A DNA stretch of 64,000 nt, taken from positions 167,304,148-167,368,147 of the forward strand of contig BTPG01000007.1 of the NCBI GenBank assembly GCA_036245525.1, given 5' to 3'. Made by a program: the position numbers and the translations under genes. Positions 17,431 through 30,233 of this stretch are shown one piece after another; within the stretch, counting starts at the first letter, position 1, and each line of letters starts with the position of its first letter. The notes beneath the pieces were generated by a model, which was given only the letters and a program-made list of their open reading frames with translations, was not told the origin of the DNA and did no database searches. Source of the stretch: Semisulcospira habei. Taxonomy: Eukaryota > Mollusca > Gastropoda > Semisulcospiridae.

Positions 17431-18864
17431 AACTATGACTATATACGAATTGCCAAGTGGACTTTAACACTTAAAGATGTTTGTTGTTATGGCAGAAGTT
17501 TGTTATCAGTGAAGAAAATTTTATAGAAAAAAATGTGTGTGACTGTGGGGTGCATAGTGCTCGCACAGTAAGATTAGTACGGTACGGTTTTTGTTGACGG
17601 TTTGTTTGTGCCGATAGTCCGTGGGGCCTGCTGCCCATGTGGAATCTGTAAGACATGGTTAGCACGGGATTTTTAGTGAGTTCTAGGCGGAAGCTGTGAC
17701 TGTCAGAGGTCTAGATCGGTAGTGCGGGCTGTCTTGTCGTATGGAACGGTTGTGTTTGAGTTACCTAGCCCGCATTCCAAGACTCTGAAGCCTAGATTTC
17801 AGGTATGTTTCTATAAACGTAGTATCGATAGTTGTTTAGTTAAAGACAGTATGCGTGGTAAGATTAATGTGGTTGTATAGCGGTTTCGGTTTGGTTTAGT
17901 ATAGTATGTTTAGAATTTCGTGAAGTAACCGGTGTTTTTGTATACAGTTGTTTACCGAGTTAGATGACTAAAGGAATATGAAGTGTGTATGTCTAAGCCG
18001 CTATGAAGATAGTACCTGGTTGGGTAAGCATAGTCTTTTCCAGGGTATAGAGTAAGGTATAGCAAGAGTGTCAGTTAGGCTATAGTCTGTTTCAAGATAG
18101 TGACAGAGATATGGGGGTGATACGAAAATAGTTTATGAAGCACGTGTGTGTGTGTGTGTGTGTGAATGAACGTGTGAGTTATTTGTATCAGCCAGGTTAC
18201 GTGACGTTTCTCATTGATCCAATATGTTGTGTGTTTAGCAAGTGTTACGTTGGGACTTTTGTTGTCTATTCAGAGTTCTTGTAACAAGAGTGGAAAGACG
18301 GACGCCGAGACGTCGAGTCGCAGGTGGGACCTACGTGAGGTCATCCCTCCAGCTCTTCTGAGAGTGAGTCTGACTGGGGACCAAGACACCCAAGTCAAAA
18401 CGAGAACTGAGTACCGTACGAGAACGAGGACGTCCGTGCCAAAGAGACAGGACGGCAATAAGCGTACGACGAAGGACTTTCACGCCTAGACGTGAGAAGG
18501 ACCAACGTAACCAGGCAACATCAAACAGGTTGGAGGCAATGTGAGACTAAGACCTAGCCTGGCAAAGATATTGTGATACGTGTGTGGTGTGATGATGGAA
18601 CAGTGTATATATAGTTGATAGTCATTTAAGTCGTTCTTTTTTTCATTTATAGTGTATAAAGGTTACTTTAGAAAGGGAGCCCGTGTGTTGTGTTTTACCG
18701 CATGAATGCGCCCGTCTGAGTCAGTGGCGGTGTATGTGTCTGTTGCGTGAGAGTCTGTGCGTACGACTGTGGGCAAGTCCGACTAGGACAAAATAAATTC
18801 AATTGCTACCCACGTGTGCGCGTTGAGAAGAAGCAACATTTTGTTGTCAGGCTGTCGTGATTCA
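17431..18864. other. No gene recognised; possible solo LTR
   Basis: About 1.4 kb with few matches to other repeats in the window. It holds a GT tract (18148-18163), a TATATATAG at about 18606 and AATAAA near 18792, followed by a TTGTTGTCA close to the start of the CR1-like fragment. Promoter and poly(A) signals in that order would suit an LTR, but I cannot find matching ends or a target duplication. Confidence 0.2.
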
Positions 18865-19962
18865 TTCGAATTCATTTGTATCACAAGTATGCTGATGACA
18901 CTCAGATCTCTAAGTCTGACCATCCTGGTAAACTGCAGACCATTGTCTCCAATGTGGAGAAGTGTATAGTTGAAGTCAAAGACTGGATTACTTGCAACAG
19001 ACTCAAGTTAAATGATGATAAAACAGAGAGCATGCTTGTTGGTACTCGAGCTAAAACATCCGCCTCCACTGCTGTGATCATATTTCCATAGGTGGCCAAG
19101 ACATTTCTTTCAAATCCTATGTAAAAAATCTGGGTGTATTCCTGGATTCAAGTTTATCGATGGAAAAACAGGTTAGCCATCTTTGCCGCACTGCCTACCT
19201 GGAGCTCCGCAGAATAGGCATGATCAGATGCTTTTTGACAGAAAAGGCTACTGCCCAGCTCGTATGCTCTCGCATTCTATCCCGTCTAGATTACTGTAAT
19301 TCCCTCCTTGCTGGTATCTCATCTGATCAACGCACTCGCATTCAGCGTATCCAGAATAATGCAGCCCGGTTAGTCCTTCGCAAAAAACGTACTGATCATG
19401 TCACACCACTGCTAAAGCATCTCCACTGGCTACCTGTCAAACAGAGAATAGAGTACAAGCTGGCCACTTTGGCATACACTATGACAATACGCTTCCTGCA
19501 TATCTGTCTTCTTCCCTTGCCTCACACAATCCTAGAAGTCTACGCTCAAGCTCACAAAAACTGCTTGTTCAGCCCAGAGTCAGCCTAAAAACTGCTGGTG
19601 CCCGTTCTTTCAGTTATCAGGCCCCTCACGTCTGGAACTCACTTCCACTGCATGTCCGTCTTTCCTCTACCCTGTTGACCTTCAAAACAAATTTGAAGAC
19701 CCATCTTTTCCAGGTAGCATATCAAGATTAGCTTAGTCTGGATGTGCTGCCTGGAAATGTTGGTTGTTTCCCCATGTTGATAGGCTGTGTGTGTGTGTGT
19801 GTTTCGTGTTAGGAAAGCGCCTACATGGTGCGAGCAGATGTTTATTTAAAGAGTGAGTGCGTTCTAATTTTTCTCCTTTTTAATATTTTTTTTGTGCTGT
19901 AAAGCGCTCCGAGCTTGCTGTTCGTGGGGAAGGGCGCTATATAAAAACTATGTATTATTATT
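18865..19962 (+). pseudogene. 3' part of a CR1/L2-type LINE (broken RT ORF and tail)
   Basis: It starts inside the RT catalytic box (YADDTQIS) and continues VKDWITCNRLKLNDDKTESM. After a break come VCSRILSRLDYCNSLLAGI, ARLVLRKKRTDHVTPLLKHL and HWLPVKQRIEYKLATLAY, then in another frame APHVWNSLP. This is the usual C-terminal order for CR1/L2-clade polymerases. The tail GCTCCGAGC...AAGGGCGCTATATAAAA followed by ATTATT is also typical. It is 5'-truncated and has at least two frame breaks. Confidence 0.85.
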
Positions 19963-20266
19963 TTTTTTTTTTACTGAAATTTGCCGCTGAAATAAATAGT
20001 GCCTACTAAATCGGAGCTGACAAGGGGCTTTCACACATAACTTGAGGCTCTATGCGGTCCCTGGTACTACACACAGATTTGTGATCGATATATCGCATAG
20101 GTGCAAATACCGTTCATGTTCTATCGTCAGTTTATCATAGACTGGCTGATAACGGTGATTTATGGCATTTATTTTGGGAGAGGGGGTGGAGGGGAGGGGG
20201 ATCTATCGAGGTCGAACACCTGCCGTACCATAACGGAGCCGAACTGATGGGTCATTTTGTGTGCTT

Positions 20267-20503
20267 TTAACCTCTCCACTGTCAGTGGAGGCAGATAGTG
20301 GTGTGTTTTATATATATATATATATATATAAGATTGTTAACTGATTCAAAGATACCCAGCCGTCAAAGGAACGTGGGTTTCAAAGTGGTATCTGAGCTAG
20401 AGGCATAGATCCTCATGAGCCCCCGCAACTGCGGGGGCTCATGAGGATCTATACGTCTTGCAGATGGATGGCGTTCAATTTGTCTCGGCCGTGAAGGGGT
20501 TCA
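20267..20503. mobile_element. Family B MITE with internal (TA)n
   Basis: It runs from TTAACCTCTCCACTGTCAGTG to GTGAAGGGGTTCAA. The core stem is CATAGATCCTCATGAGCCCC paired with GGGGCTCATGAGGATCTAT (about 20399-20460). A (TA)n run sits in the left flank. Confidence 0.82.
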
Positions 20504-20909
20504 AACAACATTATGCGAAAACCGGCCGTCTGGCTTTTCCAGTTCATATCGATAATTTATCATGACCACCACCGGGGGATCCTCTGGTGCAAAGTAAGGA
20601 ATTAAAAAGAAGAAGAAGAAAAAAAAAAACTCCCTCCATTCCCCTGCCAACCCACAACCGCACCCCCACGCTGAAGTGTATTTTCATTCACTTGAGCTAA
20701 TAATACCGACAGTCCGCTAACCCGTTGGCTGTTGGTACCGCTTGTCGTCGCTGTGGTTCCTACAGCAAACATCGCGACAAAAAGCGCTACCCGAGAACCA
20801 AAGGTTTAAACTGCCATGTCTCGTCAGATCTTGTTTCAACAGCAGAACCTACTCATTTTGCAGCAACCACATTTTTTTTCTTTTTTTTTTTTTCCAAGGA
20901 AAAGTGATC

Positions 20910-21110
20910 TTAACCTTTTTAGCCCCGGATCCCTACGAGCAGGAAATGGCTTGACCATGATAAATCAAGGGTAGTGCCAGATTAGCTTGGCGCCTGAAGG
21001 CGCCAAGCTAACCTGGCACTACCCTTGAATTATCATGGTCAAGCCATCTCCTGCAACTAGTACTAGGCGACAAATTTTGAGAAATGGGACCTTAGGGCTA
21101 AGAGGGTTAA
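20910..21110. mobile_element. TTAA-bounded MITE, family A
   Basis: It runs from TTAACCTTTTTAGCCCCGG to TAGGGCTAAGAGGGTTAA. The core arms are AAGGGTAGTGCCAGATTAGC and GCTAACCTGGCACTACCCTT around GGCGCC. Confidence 0.86.
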
Positions 21111-21464
21111 AGACGTGCTCCCACAAGAGAAGTCTTAAACGGCGAAAAGTGCCCCACCTGTCATAAAAGACCATCATTTAGGTGGCTCCAGCTAAAGTTA
21201 AAGAAATGAATTACTTAATATGTTGGTTTAACGGTTGTAATGATGTGTGTACGAGTGATGGATATTGTTGGACTTTGTTTAGTGAGTATGAGGTAAAGAC
21301 AAAATATGTCGTCCCCAACTCAAAGTGCTACGCTCAAGACCGCTGCCGGCAATGGGCACTCTGACACGCCCAAGATCTGATTGGTTGTGAGCTATGTGCT
21401 ATTACTTTTGTTATTTGCCATTGCTTGATCACCCCTAAACAGTCCCTCTCCGCCTCCCAGCATT

Positions 21465-21502
<38 letters not shown>

Positions 21503-21600
21503 GGGCGGCACACACACACACACACACACACAAACGTGTGCTGATTTGTGATTTTGGACCTTACGGCTTTCAGCCAAAATCACATACCGGCACACAGCAC
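21465..21600. repeat. (CA)n microsatellite and family C hairpin
   Basis: Two (CA)n blocks (21465-21499, 21509-21531) are followed by GTGTGCTGATTTGTGATTTTGG...CCAAAATCACATACCGGCACAC, a family C stem with a shortened centre. Confidence 0.7.
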
Positions 21601-21848
21601 CCCACAGAAAATCAATTCCTTCTCTCCATTAGTTGGAATACGGTTTTACTTGTCGTAACAGGAAGTCAGTGACAGGATCAGTCAACGCCGGTGTGTGATT
21701 GATCGTCATAAAAAAATCATACCCGCGCCGGTACATGGTTTTGACTGAATAGACGTAGTACCGTAACATACACATTGACTGTGTGAAAACTGTACTCCCG
21801 GCTGTTATCTAATTCAGCCTTGACAATTTACAACAGTATATAGACTGA

Positions 21849-22041
21849 CTATGATAGTTAAAGGTGGGGTGGGGGGGGGGGGGGGAGGACGGAGGGTCCA
21901 GCCCTGTCACTCTCTTGGGAGACGACTGCGTGACTTACTGGGCGGTGCTAGACTGATTACTTCACTTTTCAACAGTTCTTCAAGTTGTATATCCCGCGAC
22001 GTTTGGCGGCTTTGCATTTGTGGATGTGTGTGTTCGAGCGT
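21849..22041. other. Poly-G stretch and unremarkable flank
   Basis: A G-run lies at about 21862-21887. The rest, up to the SINE target duplication, shows no feature. Confidence 0.4.
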
Positions 22042-22206
22042 TAAAACGTTAAACGGAGTTTAGGGCTTAACGTCTTTTGTCCACCACGAAGGTGATTTCA
22101 AAGACGGGGCATCGAAAAGAGGCCTGTACAAATTTTGACCCCAGGGCTGGGTTTGAAACCACGACCTTTCGGACGAGAGTCGAACGCTCTACCACCGAGC
22201 CACCCC
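22042..22206 (-). mobile_element. tRNA-derived SINE, copy 2
   Basis: The minus strand reads GGTGGCTCGGTGGTAGAG (A-box) and GGTTTCAAACC (B-box), then the same body as copy 1 (GACAAAAGACGTTAAGCCC). A 14-bp target duplication, GTGTGTTCGAGCGT, lies at 22028-22041 and 22207-22220. Confidence 0.88.
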
Positions 22207-22207
22207 G

Positions 22208-22395
22208 TGTGTTCGAGCGTGCGTGTGTGTGCATGTACGTGTTCGTATTTATGTGTGAGTGTGTGTGCGTGTGTGTGGACGCACTCACGTATGGGAATGT
22301 GTGTGTGTGTGAGTGTGTACGCGCATGCATGTCAATGTGTGAATATAAGGGGGTCGGGAAGGGGGAGGGGGGTGGTGGGGGTCCGGGAGTGTGAA
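22208..22395. repeat. GT-rich low-complexity stretch
   Basis: An irregular (GT)n/(GTGC)n run grades into a G-rich GGGAGGGGGGTGG segment. Its apparent open frames encode only Val/Cys or Thr/His runs. Confidence 0.7.
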
Positions 22396-22878
22396 TAGGC
22401 ACATAGTACATCTTTAGGAGGAAAATGCCTCCAAAACGCACGCACTGACTAGTCTATAGCACGCTATGCTTTTGTGGTCATGTGACGCTGTTTGCTGTTG
22501 TTTGTTTGTCTACCTCTGTAATTATCCATACCGCACTTGTTGCCGAGCACAGCGCCACCAAGTAAGCCTATGATAATCAATGCGCCTAATATCACATAAA
22601 TCTCATGTATTACTGAGTCATATAGAGCAAACATGTCCTCGCCTAGAACGCATCTTGTTCAGTTGTCGTTCCATCACAGCTTATAATAATGCAGTCAACG
22701 GACTTCACGCCAACAGTCTTCATCAGGCACAGGTCCTGATAAGCCGATATCAGCTGGGGCCGCTCATAAGGATCCGGCTATGCTTTGTGCTTGCCACATT
22801 TATGTCTGTGAATTCTTCCCTCGCACGAGGAAAGTCATCGAAAGTTGATTCCGATATCAGTGTCGACTGGATATTTTT

Positions 22879-22949
22879 CAAGAAGCATAGAACCTCATGA
22901 GCCCCTGCAGCCGCGGGGGCCCATGAGGTTCACGTTGATATGCTTCTTG
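22879..22949. repeat. Family B hairpin, variant arms
   Basis: CAAGAAGCATAGAACCTCATG pairs with CATGAGGTT...TATGCTTCTTG. The changes from the usual core (GAAGCATA for GAGGCATA, AACCT for ATCCT) are matched on both arms. A six-base insertion sits in the right arm. Confidence 0.72.
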
Positions 22950-23921
22950 CGAGCCGCACAGAACATTCATACAGCATACTGCCCCATTTTAGGTCCATGC
23001 TGTTTTCTGACGGAGACCTGCGAGGGATTGCACTGTGTATGTACGCTTCATCGATCTTACAATTACTGTCCCCCGGCCCAAATTTCACAGTATCACCGAC
23101 AGAGATCTACCTTGATCGCCCCAGAAAGTGTCAGGTCGCAAGGGCTATCGCAGGGAGGCGGAGGGGCGGGTAGGTGGAGGGATGATTGTCAAGTTTGTGA
23201 TGAGCCAAGTGGGCATAAATGTCGTCTAGGCGACGTCAGCCGAAACTGGCCCACATAATGCCGAATTGTTCTTGATTTTATTACAGTCTGAAAAAAAGCT
23301 GAATTAGGCCTACCTGTGCCCATATTGGCTGTAGTATTGTATACCACTGACATTATTAACTTTAATACGATTTCATTGATTTGAGTTGAGTTGATTTCAT
23401 TTGACATAACAAAATCCGATTTAATTATGAATACTGACATTGACGAGAAGATTTTATTTTTCCTCCGCGTAAGATTAAAACAAACTCATCACCCCCTCGC
23501 AATATTTAGCCTCTACCTGACTGCGCCATCGTGGTAGACTCATAGCATATGTCGCGATAGTCTTCTTCTCCGCTAACGGTACCGGGCCACTGATTCTGTG
23601 AGCTATCTACACTAGTACTATCGCGATCCTAACGGGGTTACCCCCCTGTAGTCGGGTTCAGCTTTCACTCCACGCTCGGTAGATTGCAATTAGTGCTGAG
23701 CGAGGGAAAGAGGGAATGCCGCTTGAGAACAGAGAAGTGTGGACATTTTGAAATGGAGTGACACGGCCTTGTTGACAGTAAGTGTAAAATTTGCGATTTT
23801 TGTATGCGACTTGTTGACAACAACAACAAAAGAAAGAGAAAAAAGAACGTAAGTTATTCTCAAATCAGAATTAGGTTTCAGGCACAACAAGAAATGAAAG
23901 GTGATCCTACATGATCCATCT

Positions 23922-23986
23922 GCAAGAGACATAGATCCTCATGAGCCCCTGCATACGCAGGGGCTCATGAGGATCTATGTCTCTTG
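23922..23986. repeat. Family B hairpin, near-perfect
   Basis: GCAAGAGACATAGATCCTCA pairs with TGAGGATCTATGTCTCTTG, tip CCCCTGCATACGCAGGGG. The tip differs from the common CCCCCGCAACTGCGGGGG by changes on both sides that keep pairing. Confidence 0.82.
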
Positions 23987-24560
23987 TTGGTAAGATTCGC
24001 ATTTTTGGTGCCTGCTGTCGGCATAAATTTCATTTTGAAACACTATTTTGTTCCGGGACGGCTCACGTTTTTAGACAGACAGGCTATGAACATTTGTTAT
24101 TATTGCAGGTCTTGTTTTGAGCTGTGCGACATGACGTGAATGTTTGATGATTTCTGAAGTTTGCAAGAGAAGGTAAGTGGCTGTTTTGTAAGTCAAGTTT
24201 GAAATAATGACAGCTTATAAGGAAGTAAAACTGTTCGTAACTAATCGTAAAAGTTGTAGACTTGTTCATGTTCAGGTTAAGTCCAATGTGTTTATTTTGA
24301 ATAAGAAATGCCATACACGAATCAGTCAGACACTCATCTTTACAACTAATCACTAAGAAACTGGTTGTTGAGTTGTTCGGTTGCATGGTTCGTTGGCTGG
24401 CTAGCTGATTGTGTGACTGACTGACTGATAAGTGATTTAATTATTAATTGGCTGCATAGCTTTGTTTGTTTTACTGATTTGTTGATTGCTTGTCTGATTA
24501 TCTGATCGAATCATTCCGGTGATTTCTTGATAGGCTAGCTGTTTGGTTAGCCGGCTGCCT

Positions 24561-24645
24561 CGTTGATTGTCACTGTGACTGGTTGCTGTCTGTCTGACTG
24601 GTCGTTGATTGTCACTGTGACTGGTTGCTGTCTGTCTGACTGGTT
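24561..24645. repeat. 42-bp direct repeat, two copies
   Basis: CGTTGATTGTCACTGTGACT...CTGTCTGTCTGACTGGT is repeated exactly with a period of 42 bp, within a longer stretch of TGATT/TGACT-rich sequence (24400-24690). Confidence 0.85.
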
Positions 24646-24704
24646 GATTGTTGTTGAGTGCTAGAGCGCTTGCGTCTTTTGATTGATTTGAGTGATGTAG
24701 TACT

Positions 24705-24796
24705 TTAACCCTTTAGATGTCGGTATCGATTTTGGTCGCGGTGATTCCTGTAGGAATCACCGCGACCAAAAGCGCTACCGACAACCAAAGGGTTAA
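24705..24796. mobile_element. TTAA-bounded palindromic MITE, family D, copy 2
   Basis: It runs from TTAACCCTTTAGATGTCGG to ACAACCAAAGGGTTAA. The stem contains TTTGGTCGCGGTGATTCC and GGAATCACCGCGACCAAA, a perfect 18-bp match that differs from copies 1 and 3 on both arms. Confidence 0.88.
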
Positions 24797-25331
24797 AAGG
24801 AAATATTGTTCACACGAGAATTGAGTATACATGTGAAACCGGAGAAGAACATAGACATTTTGAGTGACGGATTTGTTCCCTAAGTGGAGTGTTTTCCTCA
24901 CAGGTTGTCTGTACTCAGCACAGTACTCACAGAGACAGCACTTAACTTTCATGTTGGATCTTGTTGTTGAAACACTGAGAGTCAACATGAAAGTTTTGTG
25001 AAATCTGGACAAAACTACCACAAAGCGACAAATTTCATTCATAGAATGAAATGTATGGCTAAGCGCTATGTTTTGCCTATTCACGGCTTTTACCGTGAAA
25101 GGTTTTGAGCTGAAGTTTTTTCTCTGTAGATTTTGCAAGCCGGAACTGAGGTATCTGACACTCTAGACTCGTCTGTTGAGTAGTGACTACAAGGCGAACG
25201 AACCAAGACAGCTCAAACAGAGGGTTAGTGAATAAGTTATTGTATATCAGCTGTAAATACGCACATTCCCTATGTGGATTATTATCAGCTGAGCCCGTAA
25301 GGCCGCTGTAACGGTTATATCAAATTAGGAT

Positions 25332-25387
25332 AAAGATCTCATGAACTCCTGCATACGCAGGGGCTGATGAGGGTCTATGCCTCTTGC
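25332..25387. repeat. Decayed family B hairpin
   Basis: AAGATCTCATGAACTCCTGCA with ACGCAGGGGCTGATGAGG and CTATGCCTCTTGC; the left arm is partly deleted. Confidence 0.55.
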
Positions 25388-25735
25388 TGGAGAGTCACAT
25401 TCTAATTTAAACTACCCTTCCTCTGGCGCAGCAGACCACAGAGTTTCATAGCAGTTTCAGTGTTTGGTCGTTACAACACCAACCTCCCGTCTGTGGAATG
25501 CCCCAGCTGCACCAAGCAGGTACCACGGCGAACTCTCTTTATCAACAGCCGGCATAGATGCTCATGAGCACCTTCCAACAACATGTCAACAGGTGTCTTT
25601 CTAAATATGGATCAGAATAGATTCTCGCGGGCCCTTGCAACAAGAAACAGCAGAACCTGTTTTGAAAAACCTTTTTTTGTTTTTTGTTTTGTTTTGTGTG
25701 CAAGAAAAAGTGGTCTTAAAAAACAGGTGCTGTCA

Positions 25736-25740
<5 letters not shown>

Positions 25741-25794
<54 letters not shown>
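25741..25794. repeat. (GA)n microsatellite
   Basis: About 27 uninterrupted GA units. Confidence 0.95.
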
Positions 25795-25796
<2 letters not shown>

Positions 25797-26321
25797 CACT
25801 GGGGTTTAGCTTTGACTGCAGCTAAAAATTGACCTTGGGGGAACTTAGATTTAAATTTCCATGCACCAAGGCTGGAACAGTGGAATATGTGATACGCCCC
25901 CCTTCGGGGAGGGGGGGGGAGGATGGGGGGGAGGGGGAGGGGGGCTTTCATATGCATTGCTTCCAGTCCGGCACTTGCTTAGCGCACCCCGTCTTTCCTA
26001 TCTTTTGTTGTCGTTGTTGTTGTTGTGTGCTTTGACCAAAGTAGATCTATGATCGTTGGGATCGATCATGCACACTTCTCTCCCCTGACAGTGCTTTTAA
26101 CTACTTTACTTTGTAATCTTCCTTTGACTGCAGCGTTTGTTTGAAATGTAATCAGTGACTGAGGGAAAATTGGTTACAGTATTAACTACGTATGGAGAGC
26201 TTCGCTCAAGGACACAGTTTATTGAGTCATGGTCGAGATTTCCGGTAAGAGGTAAATAACCTCACAATGCGGCCACGCAATCTCACCGAGCTATGGGTTA
26301 CAGCGCCAATATCTAGTACAT
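25795..26321. other. No gene recognised
   Basis: A G-rich stretch at about 25905-25946 and an otherwise unremarkable sequence up to the target duplication of the LINE. Confidence 0.4.
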
Positions 26322-27011
26322 AGTCAGACTAGTATGGGCAGTGGGCAGATGTTCACATCTGCACGGGACATAGACGACCCCGCCCTCCACGAGTCGCCTG
26401 CTGCCTTGCAGGCCTGGCCGCTTGGCTGCGGAAAGGCTAAGGGAGGAAACCCCTGACATCAAAGCCCCCGTGTCTCCGGGGAAGGCTTTTGAGCCAGAGA
26501 CTAGGACAAGGACAGTCTGATATAAAACCTACGACCCGAGGACCTCAATGCCATTGTCCCAGCTTGCTAGGCCATGGCAGATGAACCAAGGGTTTAAAGG
26601 GTGGGGCCAGTACTGCGCACACTGCACTCCACCAAAAAGCTCCACCGCGCAGGCTTTAGGAAACGTCCACGGACCATGACACTAACCATTCCAAGTCCTG
26701 TAGCGACGGGCGAGGGGCGAAACGGCAGGTGAAAGATGTCACTGGAAGCCGCAGTCTCAAACCTGCATACAGGCGGTTCAGGATATTGCCGGTCGCCTGA
26801 TGTTGACCTGGGGATGACAACATCACTCGGCACACCCTGAACGACCAAGCAGCCTTCTCTAGGGACAGCACTGCTTGCTCCACACGGAGAGGGGCCTAGA
26901 AAAGGTGGCCTAACCAAAGCTCGTCCCCTCGCAACCCCAGTTGGCTAGCCGCGGTCAACGGGCATCTTCTCCTGCGGTCAAAAAACAAGAAAGAATAACG
27001 GATCCACTCTC

Positions 27012-28115
27012 ATGACGACCACGACCGGACTCAACGTAGCATGCTGGAACGTCCGAACCATGCTCGACAAAGCAGACAGCGGACGCCCTGAACGTCGCTC
27101 CGCCCTCATTGCCCATGAATTGCGGAGGTTAAACATCGACATCGCCGCGCTCAGCGAAGTACGCCTTCCGGACGAAGGCAGCCTCCAAGAACTTGGTGCT
27201 GGGTACACCCTCTACTGGTCAGGCAGGCCTGCATCAGAAAGACGGCTCTCAGGCGTGGGTTTCATGGTCAAGACATCCATTGCGACTAAGCTGGAAAACC
27301 TACCAACGGGCCACTCAGACCGCATCATGTCCATGCGCCTCCCACTGAGACACCAGCAACACGTCATCCTTCTCAGTGTGTACTCCCCAACCCTCCTGGC
27401 AGAGCCTGCTGAAAAGGACAAGTTTTACACTGACCTGCGCAGCCTCCTACAGAGTACCCCTGCAGACGACAAAGTCATCATCCTTGGCGACTTTAACGCC
27501 AGAGTGGGCCAGGACTCTGAAGCCTGGAAAGGAGTCCTCGGCAAGCATGGCGTGGGGAACTGCAATGACAATGGCCGCCTACTGTTGGAGTTCTGTGCGG
27601 AGCAGCAACTGGTCATCACCAACACTACTTTTCAGCAAAAGGACAGTCGAAAGACCACCTGGATGCATCCTCGCTCCAAACACTGGCACCTTATCGACTA
27701 TGTCCTAGTGCGTCAGAGGGACCGCAGTGACGTCCTCCTCACCAGAGTGATGCCCAGCGCAGAGTGCCACACTGACCACCGCCTTGTCCGCTGCAAACTC
27801 AGGCTCCACTTCAAGCCAAAACCCAAGAAATGGGGGCCCCCCAAGAAAAAGCTTGATGTTGCCAGCCTTCAGCGTGACGATGTGAAAGCTGCCTTTCAGA
27901 CAGATTTACAGCGCAGGCTCAAAGACACAGCGGACCCAGTAGACTCCTCCCCTGAAACACTTTGGGAACAACTGAAAACTGCTATTGCAAAATCCTCTGC
28001 AGAAGTCTTGGGTTTCGCCAGAAAGAAGAACAAAGACTGGTTTGACGAAAACGATGTAGAGATCCAGGAACACCTAGCAAAAAAAAAAAAAGAGCCGCCC
28101 ATCAGGCCCACCTAG
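27012..28115 (+). pseudogene. LINE endonuclease domain (EEP/APE type)
   Basis: The domain nicks target DNA to prime reverse transcription. Motifs in order: ACWNVRTM (residues ~11-18, catalytic Asn), ALSEVRLP (Glu), LLSVYSPT, ILGDFNARVG (Asp/Asn), TTWMHPRSKHWHLIDYV, and CHTDHRLV near residue ~255 (Asp/His). The start at 27012 gives MTTTTGLNVACWN, directly before the domain. The frame is lost in a run of 13 A's (28079-28091); the natural continuation (frame of 28133: KSAFRLVCSSLQRKLRDFQ) lies one base out. Confidence 0.88.
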
Positions 28116-28460
28116 CCCAGCCTTCCTGCCCTGTGAAGAAGTCTGCCTTCCGCCTCGTCTGCAGCAGTCTCCAGCGCAAGCTCAGAGATTTCCAGAATGA
28201 GTGGTGGACCAGACTTGCACAGAGGACCCAGCTTTGCGCTGACAATGGTGACTACAGGGGCTTCTACGAAGCACTGAAAGCAGTGTATGGCCCCAGGCAC
28301 CTGGTACAAAGTCCTCTGCGAAGCGCGAATGGCCAGGCACTCCTCACAGATAATACCTCCATCTTGAACCGCTGGTCGGAATACTTTCAGAGCCTCTTCA
28401 GCGCTGAGCGCACTGTTCAAGAAGCAGTCGTCCTACAAATCCCACACCTCCTAGTAAAGG

Positions 28461-30233
28461 TTGAATTGGACGAACAAAGAGACCCTCACAGCCATCCACC
28501 AGCTCAAGAGTGGCAAAGCAGCAGGCATTGATGGAATACCGCCAGAGATCTGGAAACATGGAGGCACAGCACTGCACAACAAGCTCCATGACCTCTTTCT
28601 CTGCTGCTGGGAGGAAGGAACACTACCAAAAGATCTCCGTGATGCAGTCGTTATCACCCTGTACAAGAACAAAGGCGAGAAGTCTGACTGTTCCAACTAT
28701 CGGGGAATTACCCTGCTGTCCATTGCTGGGAAAATCCTTGCAAGGCTGCTCCTGAACCGGCTGGTACCTGCCATCGCTGAAGACCAACTCCCAGAGGGCC
28801 AGTGTGGCTTCAGAGCAAACAGGAGCACCACCGATATGGTCTTTGTGCTGAGACAGCTACAGGAGAAGTGCCGCGAGCAGAACAAAGGGCTGTACGTAAC
28901 ATTTGTCGACCTAACAAAAGCGTTCGACACTGTGAGCAGGCAAGGCATGTGGCAGATCCTGGAGCGACTTGGCTGTCCCCCAAAGTTCCTCAACATGATT
29001 GTCCAGCTACACGAGGACCAGTAAGGCCAGGTCAGACTCAACAATGACCTCTCAGAACCATTCCCTATTCTCAACGGCGTAAAGCAGGGCTGCGTGCTGG
29101 CACCGACCCTCTTCACCATCTTTTTTAGCATGATGTTGAAGCAGGCCACAGTGGACCTCGATGATGACGATGCAGTGTACATCAGGTATCGTCTCGATGG
29201 CAGCCTGTTCAACCTCAGACGACTGCAGGCCCACACGAAAACCCTAGACCAACTGATTCGTGAGCTGCTTTTTGCTGATGATGCTGCCCTCGTTGCACAC
29301 ACAGAGAGAGCCCTGCAGCGCATCACGTCTTGCTTCGCAGATGCTGCCCAGCTCTTTGGACTCGAGGTCAGTCTGAAAAAGACAGAGGTCCTCCATCAGC
29401 CGGCACCCAAGACAGTGTATCGCCCTCCTCACATCACCATTGGCGAGTCTGAACTAAAGTCAGTGCAACAGTTTACCTACCTTGGCTGCATTATCACGTC
29501 GGACGCCAAGCTGGACAAGGAGCTTGACAGCAGGCTGGCAAAAGCAAACAGCGCTTTCGGGCGACTTTTCAAGCGGGTGTGGCACAATCAACAGCTGAAA
29601 ACAGGCACCAAGATCAGCGTGTACAGAGCTGTGGTCCTCACCACCCTGCTGTATGGTTCCGAGTCCTGGGCCCTCTACCGCAGCCAACTACGACTCCTCG
29701 AACGCTTCCACCAGCGCTGCCTGCGTACCATCCTGGGCATTCACTGGGGTGACTATGTCACCAACGTCGAGGTCCTTGAACAGGCTGAAACTGTGAGCAT
29801 CGAGGCTTTGCTGCTGCGGACACAGCTCCGCTGGGCGGGGCATGTCTCCAGGATGGAGGATCATCGCCTACCAAAGATCACACTGTTCGGCGAGCTTGCT
29901 ACTGGACACCGTGACAGAGGGGCACCAAAGAAGAGATACATAGACTGTCTCAAGAAGTCACTTAGTGCCTGCCAAATCGACCACCACCAGTGGTCTTCGC
30001 TTGCTGCGGACCGTGACACCTGGCGCTCGACCATTTACAAGGCAGCTGTCTCCTTTGAGGACTCTCACAGAGCTAGCCTTAAGGACAAGCGGCTCAGGAG
30101 AAAAAACAGAGATGCCGCAGCTCAGAACCCTGGCCATACCTTCCCCTGCAGCCACTGCGGTCGAACCTGCCTGTCTCGGATTGGCCTCCGCAGCCACGAA
30201 CAAGCCTGCAGACGTCGTGGTCAGCTCCTATAA
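28461..30233 (+). pseudogene. LINE reverse transcriptase and C-terminal zinc finger, one internal stop
   Basis: Motifs: LKSGKAAGIDGIPPEIWK, NYRGITLLSIAGKI, QCGFRANRSTTDM, VDLTKAFDTVSR, GVKQGCVLAPTLF and the catalytic FADDAA (about 29270-29285). The same frame runs from 28461 to 30233, interrupted only by TAA at 29022-29024 in HEDQ-stop-GQVRLNND. The C-terminus carries CSHCGRTCLSRIGLRSHEQAC, a CCHC finger typical of such LINEs. A frameshift near 28460 separates it from the upstream linker (28133-28460). Confidence 0.9.

Noticed and set aside
18214..18489. 91-codon open frame
   Set aside because: No domain, no splice context and no support from composition.
22042..22206. tRNA gene on the minus strand
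   Set aside because: A and B boxes are present but no cloverleaf or acceptor stem follows; the unit has a unique body and target duplications, so it is a SINE.
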